Shown piece by piece: positions 35,518 to 47,740 of a DNA stretch of 64,000 nt. A program made the position numbers and the translations under genes. This stretch comes from Rotaria sordida (lineage: Eukaryota; Rotifera; Eurotatoria; Philodinida; Philodinidae). The stretch is taken from positions 66,622 through 130,621 of the forward strand of contig CAJNOL010000417.1 of NCBI GenBank assembly GCA_905250125.1, read 5' to 3'. The first letter of the stretch is position 1. The number at the start of each line of letters is the position of its first letter. The notes under the pieces were generated by a model that was not told the origin of the DNA, did not search any database, and saw only the letters and a list, made by a program, of their open reading frames with translations.

Positions 35518-38500
35518 GGAGCATCTAAAAAACAATAAATCAAGTAAAAGAAGAAAAAAAAAAAGAAAAAAATAGAACTTTTATTTCTCTTATTTTGTTT
35601 CTATTTCTATTGAAATATATATATATATATACACTTTTTTTTCTTTCATGACAAATAAAATAACTTGATCAACATTGATATACATTTACCGATAGGGTAT
35701 ACTTTGAAAAGAAGAATTAAAGTCTACAATAATCATCGATCTATGTTCGATTAAAAATTATGACGATGAATGAATATTTGTATTAGTTTGCAGTAGTCAA
35801 GAGAATAAATCAGAAAGAAAAAAGGTACACGAATGAAGGCGACACGAGAAGAAGAAAAAAAAAGAAGTAATGTAATCAGTCGTTCTATTAAACTTATATT
35901 GTCCCTCATCGATTTTCTTTCTTTAAAAAAAAAAAGAAATAAAATAAATTTATGATGTGTCTTTCAACTACTAACGATTACCTAATGTTTTAACAAGCTT
36001 CCAAATTTTCATCATCTAAGCACTAAAAAACGTATTCTACTTACATATTTATTCGTATTCTTTTGTTATACTTTTGTGACATCATATTTACTATTCTATT
36101 AAATTTCACATGATAAAAATCTTATTCCATTCATTATTACTCTTAACATATGTAAAAATTATTTTCATTTATATCTAATAATAGTAAAATAAAATCTATT
36201 CTTTATAAAAATAAATAAACAAAAATTGAATTAAGTGATCATATTAATATACATATAAATTCAAGTAGTCAGCTGTCTATATCGTACCGTGGTTAAGTAC
36301 GTATTTTTAATAGAGCCTATTATATAGAAAAAAAAGAAGAAAAGAAATAAGAACAAATAGGACAAAAAAAAAGCCAAAATTACCTTAACGATGAAAGCTT
36401 GTCATGTTCGATTTATAAGAAAAAGCTTATAAAATCTAAAATGTAAAGTAAATAGTATTAAACTATAAAAGTATTCTTGATTCCTTAGAAATATTCTTGC
36501 TTCAATATTTTGATGTAGAAGCCTAAATATCAGATAAAAAAGCCATGATTTACAAAGATTTCTATGTAAAAAATTTTTGGAACATTAAATTTTATAAATC
36601 ATAGAAAAATAGTTAAATAAAATTACAAATAATTCAGTTGTAAAATATTTTATCAATAAAATTGAACTCTCTAAATTCTCTTTAGGATTTATCCTATTTG
36701 TTATTCACTAATACTCTAAGACTTACATCAATTTCTTTTTGCTTTTTGGATAAACTAATTCTTTATTGCATACATTGAACTTTATTAGAAATGAGACATA
36801 GGCGGTGAAATATTTTGAATCTAAGATAAGCTCAATAATTTTCATAAGATCCTCGCCAAAAAGTTAAGAATAAGGAGAGATGAATTTGTTTTTTGCTATT
36901 CAAATGAAATACATTTGATGCTTCTTAACGGATGATCGAAAAAATAATTCGACAAAATGTTCATTAACTTCTCGGTCGCGCCTACAGAATTTTATATTCT
37001 TTCTGGATATGAATTGAAAAATTTTGTAGGACTACTCGTTTAGAAATTATAAGTCGAACTTTTTAAAGATGCATAAATTAAGTTTAGACGAAATTCAGAA
37101 CGTCAAAAATTATTCAATATAGAAGCAAAAATCAGTTCAAGTACAGAGAATGAAAGAGCACATATTTCTCTATAAAATGGTACATTATTGATTAGTTTGC
37201 TACAAATCATTGACCAACAGTAAGTATTTTGGATAAGGAACACTATGTCAATTTTTTCGATTTCTACGGAAAACATACTTGTAAATGCGAAAGTTCTAGA
37301 AAAAATTTTTTACCCATATTTGGAAACAAAAATTTTCATTCTAACCGAATGTTTTCAAATTTCTACAGACTTCTTTTTAACAGATTGAAAAATATCACTC
37401 ATTATTTCCAACTTATATTTTGTACTGTATAAAATTGTTATGATTCACAAAAAATTCACAATTGGTATAAAAAATGTGCACTTAAAAAAAACATACCAAT
37501 ATTTGTTTTTATTTTATTTCGACTCTTAAAAGAAAAGTTGTCAATTTAATTTATTGAAAAATAGAATAATAGCAAAGCAACAACCTTCACAAAAGGAATT
37601 ATATTTTAGGGTTTGCTTACTTTATTGAAAATGTTTCTTACACATGTAAATTTAACTACTGAAGATGAAGAAAGTAGTTTATCTAACTCGATATTCTCGT
37701 ATAAAACTTGGAGTGCTATTTAAAGTTATGGGCAATGTGTGTAATGTCCAATATTTAGTCATACGAAAGTAAATATTTCCTCAAGGACAATTTTGAAGTT
37801 TACTTCACAATGCAAATGTTACTGTTTACTGCTGAAGGCGTTGAAAATTTTGATGTTTATATATGAGTCTATCAATCTAATGGAATGAGAAACAAATATT
37901 GGAGTCTATCGAAGTGTCATGACTCCGCCACATATGCATTTAAATAATGTCCAGTTGAGATGTTTGTACTGATAGTCAAATATTCAGATCAACGAATTAA
38001 CTTCCTTGGCTATTGTATATCACAAATTAATTCAATATCAAACTATGTGAAGTTCATAGCCATGGGTAAAATTATTGTCGAACATTACTCTACATATTGA
38101 TCGATATTTTTAATGTATAAAATTAATATTGGAAAGTTTTTCAGCCTGTTAGAACACAAGATCTGAATGACTCATGATGTAAAACAAAACATTCAAAAAT
38201 GATTTATTTATTTGAAAGAAAAATATAAATTATCTGTCACAATTAATTTATTAGAAAAAATTCAAATAGTATGTACAATAGAAAGATTTTATAATATAGA
38301 GAAATCAATGAAGTTCTTATTCACTCTAATAATTATTATTATTACAATGAGCTAGCTTAAGAAAATTCAACTATGAGAATAGTTTTCCAAAACTCAAAAA
38401 TCTTTTTCATCGTTCTATAATCATACAATAGTTTTTTTTTGTTTGAATAGTAGACTTATGCATTTATACAAGACTAACTTCTTATTTGACAATTATTTTC

Positions 38501-40641
38501 TCTCTGGTTTACTTGAAAATATATAATAGTTTCAATAGAAAAATGATCGATAGAATCGGAAGAAAATTTTTGATGGATGAGTTAGCATTCTGAATAAAAA
38601 AAATAATAATAACTTTAATCAATTTGATTAAAACAGATACTAAACTAATTTTTATAACAAGAACATAATACTCGAAAGAACTAATTTTAACTTAATTAAA
38701 TAAATTTAATAATTTCCGAGCCTTCCGAAATACTTTCACTCATTCATTCAATATCAAAAGAAATATTCGAAATTTTAATTCTCATCTTCCTAAGTAAATG
38801 ATGTACAACCGGTTCCGTATGGAATATTCCAGAAAATGGTAGAAGGGCGAAAACAGGAATACGATGTCTGGATTTTTTCGTTTCCGACAGGAAATGATCA
38901 TAACTAAATAGAAATGACTGTCGGACACAAGCATTATGATACTACTTTTCATTTGACTTTCTATCCTAATTATGAGTTGTTTTCATTTTCAATATCGAAC
39001 AAAAAATGAGAAACACATTTTCTTTTAATCATCTAACAACACTTGATTTTATACTGCTAAAATCTTTTTCAGAATTTAATATTTTTAATCATGTATGAAT
39101 AGGAAATGATAAGACTACTTCAATGTCATAAGACGAATATGTATGTGCAAAAGTAAACATGAACAATTTTACATTCTAATAAATTTTCTTCTTAAAAAAA
39201 ACTGATTTAATAATAAATAAATTGAGTCTCATACTGAGCTAATACATAAAAGATCCTCTCAGTAATAGTCGAGAAATCAAGATAGATATAATCATCGACT
39301 CAATTCATTTTAATAGATAATGTATAGTATCGAACTAGTAACCAATCAATTCATAAAACTTTTCTTTTTACCATTAGACTATTTTCATTATTCATTACCA
39401 ATATATAAATTTTGTATTGTTTAGTTGGTTCTAATAGAAGAAAAAAAAACATTTCGAATAAATCATTTATTTATTTATATCTCTACCATGAATGATTTTT
39501 CTTCTGTTATTGTTAGCAAATTCTATTGATGTATGAACTATTATTAAACAAGAAGAATATTAAATAGATAATAAAATAAAATTTATATTTCATATTAGAA
39601 AAAATATAGCTCTATACATATTTTAAAATTATTTAATAATATTGAATTAGCTAATAATAAAAGACAAATAATATTGAGAAATAATTCATTCTATAAATGA
39701 TGATAATTTAACATTAAATAAACAAGTGAAATCTTGATTTACTAATGTTATATATATATATATATATATATTATTATTTCTAGTGGTGAATTTCGGGCAG
39801 AAAACTCTGCTTTCGATCGGAAATCCGATCAATGAATTTCTACGTTCAAATTCCGACAATTTTTCAGTCGCAATCGATCATATTTCATTCAATTTGAATT
39901 GATCCATATTTGCATAATTTTCTGAATAGAATTTTTTTTGGTAAATATATTTCATTTATTAATTTAATCAAATTACTTTACTTGATTAGTAAGTCATTTT
40001 CATCGAAGAATATATTATTTAATCTAATCAAGATAATTTCCAATTAGAGTATAATATTATACAATTGACATATGGAAAGATATTGATAATTGAATTCATG
40101 TAAAAACAAGAAAAATATCTTTTGCAATAGAATTTTGCCGATATGAAAATTTGTATCAGTGTGTGGTAGAGAATTTTGGTTGCAAAAGAACTTGTACAAT
40201 TGATAGTAGCGACAATTGAAAAAGATTTTATTAATTTAAAGTTTTTTTTTGTATTAAAAAATAAAAAAATCGATTTTTACAAATATTCATTTTTCTTTTT
40301 TTTTCATGATAATTTATTTAATATCTTTTTAAAGATGTCGTTATTTCTAAAATACTGATACCAATCAAAATTCAATACTTATTGCCCTAAAAAGGACGAA
40401 AATAATCAAGATCAAAAGTGTGTTAAAATAATGCATTTGTCGCTACTTGCATTCGACACCTGTGCTAAAGTAATGTTGACTATAGTGAATAAACATTTTC
40501 ATCACCTTACTATTCAAGAATTGACGCGTTTCTATATCGTTCTATGATTTATATGTTACCTTCATACATCATTATCATTCTTTTTCAGACCAACTAGTCA
40601 ATTTAATCTTCTATCGTATCATCTGACAAAAATATATTATC
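35518..40641. other. 5.1-kb stretch without a recognised gene
   Basis: AT-rich sequence with TA microsatellites (35619-35630, 39752-39771) and homopolymers. I saw no exon with family resemblance and no clear inverted repeat. The ends are presumably the promoters of the divergent xylosyltransferase and GDI genes. Confidence 0.45.
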
Positions 40642-42833
40642 ATGGATGAAGAGTATGATGTTATCTTATTAGGTACTGGTTTAAAGGTATGAAATTAAAA
40701 TCAAAGAATTTAATTAGAAACAAAAGTTTTTGTTTTGGTTATTCTATAGGAATGTGTATTAGCTGGTTTACTTGGTGTAGCCGGCAAGAAAATTTTACAT
40801 ATGGATCGTAATAAATATTATGGTGGTGAATCAGCATCAATGACACCATTAGAAGATGTAAGTAAATAATTTATTTAATTATGTATTTTTTTTTTTTGTA
40901 ATTTTTTACATATAAATTTTTGCAAAGCTTTATTCAAAATTTAATTTACCATCACCACCATCAGATACAGGACGTGGTCGTGATTGGAATGTTGATTTAA
41001 TTCCAAAATTTCTTATGGCCAATGGTAAAACAAGAAAGACAAATAAAATAAGATAAAAAACGAAATTGTTTTTTTCTATTTTTATCATAGGTCTTTTAGT
41101 AAAATTATTAATTCATACAGGTGTAACACGTTATTTAGAATTTAAATGTATTGAAGGCAGTTATGTATACAAAGGACAAAAAATTCATAAAGTTCCAGCC
41201 GATGAACGTGAAGCACTTGGATCATGTAAGATTTAAAGCAATTGAATTCTTCTTTTTTTTTGTAAAGTTTTTTTTGTTTTTGTTTTGTAGCATTGATGGG
41301 TCTTTTTGAAAAACGTCGTTTTCGTAATTTACTTGTATGGATTAATGAATATGATGAAAAAGATCCTAAAACATATAAAGATGTACCACCAAATACACGT
41401 ATGATTGATGCATTTAAAAAATTTGGTCTTGATCAAGATACAATTGATTTTACTGGTCATGCATTAGCACTTCATAGTGATGATGAGTAAATTAATAGAA
41501 TTAGAAAAAAAAACTTTTATTTACAATCAAATTTTTTTTTAAATTTAGTTATTTGGAAAAACCAGCTCTTGAATCAATCAAACGAATTAAATTATACAGT
41601 GAATCATTGGCACGTTATGGTAAATCACCTTATCTTTATCCACTTTATGGACTTGGTGAATTACCACAAGGTTTTGCACGGTAAACAAAAAAATATCTTA
41701 AATTAGTTATCTTGCTTTTGACTATAATATTCCATTTGATGATGTCAAAATACATAATTAATAGAATGAAATATTTTTTAAGTCTAATGAATCCAAAATT
41801 TTTCGACTCGGATCTAGTTGAACGGTTCTTTGATACTCTTAATAGAATTTTCTAGTCAGATTTGAATAGTTGTCTCGAAGATACAAGATACTTTTTCCTA
41901 GATTTTTGCATTCAATGATTAGCAGACTCTACACTTATCGTGTCTTACTTATTGGTAAAATATCAATTCGATTGACAGGAAACCTTCCATCGTCAACCTA
42001 ATAAATTTCATTTATTAGTCTTCTTAATATTGCCAATGAAAAACAAAAATTCTTTTTCTTTTTAGTCTAAGTGCTATATATGGTGGAACATATATGCTTG
42101 ATAAACCAGCTGATGAAATCGTATATGAAAATGGTGTTGTTGTTGGCGTTCGATCAGGTGATCAAACAGCTCGATGTAAAGCTGTTATATGTGATCCATC
42201 ATATGCACCAGATAAAGTGAAAAAAGTTGGTCGTGTTATTCGAGCTGTTTGTCTTTTACGACATCCTGTTAGTGTTGGTTCAAATGCATCACCTATTTCA
42301 ATACAAATAATTATACCTCAAAAACAAGTACAACGTCATAATGGTAAAATTAAAAATTTATTTAATTTGAAATAGAAGAAAAAAAATATATATATATATT
42401 TTTTTTTACAGATATTTATGTTTGTTGTATGGGTCAATCAAATATGGTTACACCAAAAGATTGGTATGTTGCATTAGTTAGTACAACTGTTGAAACAAAT
42501 AATCCAGAAAATGAAATCAAACCTGGACTTGCACTTCTTGAACCAATCTATCAAAAATTTGTTAGTGTTAGTGATTTATATGAACCAATTGATGATGGTA
42601 CAACAAGCAAAGTAATATAATAATATTATCTTATTTATAAAATTCTATTAAAAAAAAAAACAATTTATTTTTTTTAGCTTTTTATTACAAGTTCATATGA
42701 TGCAACAACACATTTTGAATCGACATGTTTAGATATTCTTGATGTTTATCGTCGTTATATGGGTGAACCATTTGATTTTAGTAAAGTTACACGTGGTTTA
42801 GACGCGGATGATAGTCAAGAAGGAGCGCAATAA
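40642..42833 (+). CDS. GDI: Rab GDP dissociation inhibitor
   Basis: Nine exons (40642-40686, 40750-40857, 40928-41024, 41091-41225, 41291-41486, 41549-41680, 42066-42343, 42412-42611, 42678-42833) give 448 residues, the usual GDI length (447 in vertebrates). GDI extracts GDP-bound, prenylated Rab GTPases from membranes, keeps them soluble in the cytosol and returns them for new rounds of vesicle transport. Seen: [21 protein letters not shown] with the degenerate dinucleotide-binding fold; the first sequence-conserved region [30 protein letters not shown] of the Rab-binding platform; [32 protein letters not shown]; and a C-terminal acidic tail. The absence of a geranylgeranylated-Rab escort insertion favours GDI over REP. 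Intron 6 (385 bp) is enlarged by a repeat; the other introns are 50-73 bp. Confidence 0.97.
41811..41935 (-). repeat. Dispersed repeat family 2, copy B, in a GDI intron
   Basis: On the minus strand this reads like 27043-27160 (GTGTAGAGTCTGCTAATCAT, TATCTTGTATCTTCGAGACA, GTTCAACTAGATC). It accounts for much of the extra length of intron 41681-42065. No terminal repeats recognised. Confidence 0.5.
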
Positions 42834-45403
42834 ACAAAATACAAAAAAAAAAAATTCTTCTTTAATTCATAAAATCTTTGTGCGTGTGAACGAGTGAATT
42901 TTTCTTTTTTTTTTTGTCAGTGTTGTTCTCAATTTATTCTTTTTTCTTTTTTATTTCACAAAAAAAAAACATTTTAATTCTCGCTCATATGTGATTATCA
43001 TTCCATACATATGTAATAAGAACTTAAACGTCTTTTTTGTTTTTTCGTTTCTCTATTAGATGAATTCATTCAGTTTATCCATTAATTGCATTTGACTAGC
43101 AATATTTGAGTGAGTCTCTTCCTTTCTTTCTCTTTTTCTATAATAATAATTTTCATAAGCAATGGTGTTTGTTTGAAGAAGAAGAAAAAAATATATATAT
43201 ATACATGCCTAAGAATAAGTCACGTATTATTTATTCATTTAATTTTAATTTTAATCTTTCTATATATTTGTCTGTTGATGTTGAAATAAAATTCGTTTGA
43301 AATATAATCAAATGATTAGTTTTTTATTTTATGTATAAATATGTAAAAGATAGATCAATGAGTAAAGTAAATTAAAACTTCTATTAGAGAATATTCCCTA
43401 TTTTGAACAAAATTTCAATGTTACAGAACGATTTGTACTGAAAATGTATCTCAAGTAGGTGAACATCTCATAACTGTGTTATTACAATCTTGATTGTTAT
43501 TATAACCTCTATTAAATGAATACATGTGCACTTTTTTTTCTTCCGCTGTCTAATGCATTAAACTTGTTTGTCATAGCCAATGTATATCCATGGATATAAA
43601 ATAACAACAGTTATAATGATTTATCATGACACAACATGGTAGAAAGAAATAATATTTTGCTTGGTGCTGTATATCAAATATATAAGAACATAGAAAAGGA
43701 TATTTACATTTTGATCAAACTAACAAACAAAATAATAAATGATAAAAAAAGGTAATTGGACAAATGTCGACTCCTATTTTTCTTCGATAGAAGTAGTGTT
43801 ATGCAAGCAAATCCGGTACCTGGCAATTAATGAGATCTTAACATTTCAAAATATTTTTACTTTTTTCAAACTACTAATTTATATAAAAATATAGTAGTGA
43901 AAACCGATTCTATTATGCTTGAGCAATTTCTTGCACTTGAGAACAGATAACAGAAGTGAAAAGTGATATTGTTTTACTGAAAGGATTCGGTTTTAATGAA
44001 AACTCATCTACAGATGAAGGTGAACTATATGACGAAGTAACTGAATATATGGATAGAGGAAAATGAATTATTAAATATGTGAATACGTACAACCACGATG
44101 GAAAAAGCATTTATGTATGTTTTGACAATTATGATGTTTGACACCAGAACTGCTTTACAGATCAACGTCATCAACAACAAGCAAATTTATACTTAGCGAA
44201 ATTGATCGATTAGCTCAGGTCGAGTATTAGGTACAGATATCCGAGTCCGATTCAGGTTCGACTATAAAAAAAAGTGTCGATTCAGGTCGTCCTGTTGCGA
44301 AAAGTCGTACTCATTCAGGACACTACTTTTGAATTTTTCGATAACTTGATTTTATTATACAGGATATCCCAAAAGTCATGTCCAACTAATAAATGCGTGT
44401 AACTCAATTACTGATCAAAGCTTTTTTTTATCTGAGAGAGGAAACTTTTAAGTTTTTATTTCTAAAGATGAAATTCATAAATGCTCTTTAAAGGCTATCA
44501 CTTCTGGCTGTAACATAAAAATTTAGCATTTTTTCAATGTTATAAAATGGTATGTAATGTTTCTCCTACATTTCATTCAATTTCTATCATTATTATGGGC
44601 TCTAAATCATAAACAATCTCTTACCCCTATTCTAGAACCATTTATTTGACATTTTTTTGAGAGGATCAACTTATTAGTACATTTCTCAAAAGCAGATTTT
44701 TTCCTAGCACAGCGAAAACATTTAAGCTATAGGTCGCGATCAGAATTTGAATACAAGCTTAAAAATATCTCGTCTATTTTTGTTCAAGAGTGGTGAGAGA
44801 TTTTTTGAAAGACCTGAAAAATAATTTTTAATGATGAGACAATAGGTTTTTGTTTACTCTATGACAAAAATTGTCGTTGTCGGTCGTTTTGTAGAGTGGA
44901 CACTTCTCTACAAAATTTGATATTGAACTAAGCTGTAGCTTTTACCCAAATGAAGCTGCACGCATTTTTTCAAGAGTCCCTTTTGACATAAAGCAGTTGT
45001 CGATTTTTCAAAAATGATTATTTAAGAAAAACGAAAATTGAGGTGCCTTGTCGGAAGACAAAAATAATTCAAATAGTGGATTTTGTACTCTCGAACAAAG
45101 ATTAAGACAAAATTTTCAAGCCCATATCCAAAAAGAGCACGAAATCATAGCTTTTTACTTGTCGGAAAAACTTTCTAGCGGATCCAAGATGAACAAATAT
45201 CTTATCCAAAAATCTTTCGATTGTCAATTAATTGCAAACGGCTCGTTTCGGCTATGCTATGTTGGGAAATTGTAATCAATGGAAAAACAAGTTATAAAAT
45301 CTATCTTTGGATCTATATATTTATTCTTAGATGTTCGAATTGTGAGTAAAAGAAATAAAAGATATGGCGGCATTTATATTTAATTAAAACTCAACTATAA
45401 ATT
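42834..45403. other. Intergenic stretch between GDI and CFAP100
   Basis: The first few hundred bases should be the GDI 3' UTR (poly-T and poly-A tracts). A run at 44359-44385 (ACAGGATATCCCAAAAGTCA) looks like a DNA-transposon end, but I could not find an inverted partner. An ORF at 45048-45275 has no recognisable family. No gene is supported. Confidence 0.45.
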
Positions 45404-47740
45404 ATGGTTTTGAAAAAAATAGAACAATTATTGAAAGAAGATGATAGATTATCAGGTAGATTGTAAATGAAATATCAATGAAAATAATAAAGATATTATT
45501 AATAGAGACGAAGCAGAATAAAAACGATCCATTGTTTCATAATCTTCAATTTAATTTATGTGAATTACAAAATAAAGAACATGAAAGAAATAGTAAAGTA
45601 TATAAATAATCGATCAATATTTTTTAAATTCTTTTTCTTTTTTTTTTATTGTATTCAGAAACGAGACAATTATTTTAATGGAAAAAATATTGATGAAAAT
45701 AATTTTTGTCATAATGAAATTCTCAATCAAACAGATTCATTAGTAGTTAATATTGAATTTATTTTATTATTCTATTTATTTTATTTTAAGTCAAATGAAT
45801 ATAATCAATTATTAACAAATTCTGATCGATTATGGATTATTACTCATATTCAAAGTAAAATTTGTATTATTTATTCAATCCTCTTTGTTTTTTTTTTTTT
45901 TTTTTGTTTCCCATAGATCGACGACGAGAACGAAAAAGTTTACAAGATTATCTTCGAAAAAATCATGAAATATTTACATTACAAGTAAATATTTTTCAAA
46001 TAAATTCTAATAAATAATTTCTTTTTTTTTGAATAAAGTATACTCTTAATATTAAACATGATGAAATTGAACATTGGGAAAATCATTTACGTCAAGAAGA
46101 AAATGCATTAGCTAAAGCTGAAAAACATATTGTAGAAGATTTAGCTTTATTTGATCAATTTCTTGATACATGTAATCGAAGTGCTAATGATGCAGCTTTT
46201 CGGTAGTTTTCTAATTGTTTCGAAAAGATTTATTAAATGAATTTGTTTGTTTTTTTTTCCAGAGTTGATGAAGAATCACGTAAAAAAGATGAATTAGTCA
46301 ATGAAATAAAACGATTACAAAAAACTCTTATTAGTTATCGTAATGATCAAAATCATTTAACAGATATATTGAAACAATCACATCGTTATCAACAATTTCT
46401 TTTTAAATTTGCACCTCAAGTTAGATCTCAAATAGAATTGTTTTTCTTATTTAAATTAATTAATATATACATAGGAATGGCGTGTTGATATTCTCAAACA
46501 ACTAGAATCTATACGTAAGATAATATTGTTACTGATCATTTCGTTTCTGAGCAGCCCAGAAAATATCTTAGTCTTGAATAAGATAAATAGTTTACAGAAT
46601 TATTATCTATCTACATTTTATATACGATAGATATCGAAAATAAACCTATTGATAATATTAAATCTTCAACAATAATGTTTGTATAATTATTTATTCATTT
46701 TCTTTGAAACTACTCATCTCTACTAAGGTCTATTCCAATTGAACAGAACGATATTGAATTGTATAATGATTCTAATATATTTATCAATGAAGTATAATTC
46801 TCATCAATAATTATTAAAACTTATTGATTCGTTGTTGTTGTTGTTGTTGTTTTTTTTCTGTAATAACAAGAATTATTCGCTTTATTTTACTAAACCTGAA
46901 CAATTACTTGATATATTCACTGAAATGGAAGAAAAATCTTTACCACTTGTTGAAAAAAGTCAATATACATCTGAAATACTCGATAAAATACATTCAACTA
47001 TAAATAATACAATTACTGAACAAAATCATGAAGTTGAACAACTTCAAATCAAAATCGATCAATTAGAAGAATTAATTAAACATGAAAATGAACGTGAAAT
47101 TTCTTGTCAAAATACACTGATGTATCTTTTTCTTTTTTTTCTTTTTTATTTGTTCAAAACAAAAATCCTATTTTATCAATTGATTGTTTCTAGACAATAT
47201 AAAAATCAAAAAAATGATCCATTTATTGAACAAATAAACAAAACTATTGAAATTTTATATAAACAACATGTTATTTCTGATGATATTGGTATATCAACAA
47301 TTCATATGTTACAAACAATTGAAAACAAAACTAAATCTTTATTAAATATAATTGAACACATGGATTCATCTGTCGTTATGGAAGCTGAAAAAGTATCTTT
47401 AGAAAAATAAATCATATTAAATATTCTTTTATCATATTGTTAGTTTCGTGAAATTGCTATACGAACAATGGAACGTCAAGAAAAACTTCGACAAGAAAAA
47501 ATAATGAATGAATTAAAACATCAAAAAGCATTACTTCGAACATCAGCACCACCTTATCCAAAAGTATTGTATATAAATTTATATAATGTATTTAATAAAC
47601 ATTCAATGTCTCTTTTTTTCTTTGTACAGATTGGTAGAATAGTAATGGAACGTTCACGTCCATTATTAGTGAGAAAATATCAGTTAAAACATTCAACTAT
47701 TAATAAACAAGAACAATTAATGAGATTACTTGAAAATTAA
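45404..47740 (+). CDS. CFAP100: Cilia- and flagella-associated protein 100-like coiled-coil protein
   Basis: Fourteen exons (45404-45455, 45506-45597, 45659-45745, 45791-45854, 45917-45984, 46039-46202, 46263-46419, 46475-46514, 46631-46676, 46728-46791, 46871-47121, 47194-47392, 47444-47563, 47630-47740) give 504 residues, mostly coiled coil. The central block (NHLRQEENALAKAEKHIVED, FDQFLDTCNRSANDAAFR, EIKRLQKTLISYRND, SHRYQQFLFKFAPQEWR) fits the DUF4200 domain shared by CFAP100 (CCDC37), CFAP73 and CCDC38/42. YFTKPEQLLDIFTEMEEKSL and RQEKLRQEKIMNELKHQKALLR match the C-terminal half of CFAP100. In Chlamydomonas CFAP100 (MIA1) with CFAP73 (MIA2) regulates inner-arm dynein f; the same axonemal role is inferred here. 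The introns at 45746-45790 and 47122-47193 are multiples of three with no in-frame stop. Small exons 46631-46676 and 46728-46791 were placed by phase only. Confidence 0.82.

Noticed and set aside
39752..39771. TA repeats and GA/CT repeats scattered in the window
   Set aside because: Ordinary microsatellites of an AT-rich genome; not a CRISPR array, origin or other special structure.
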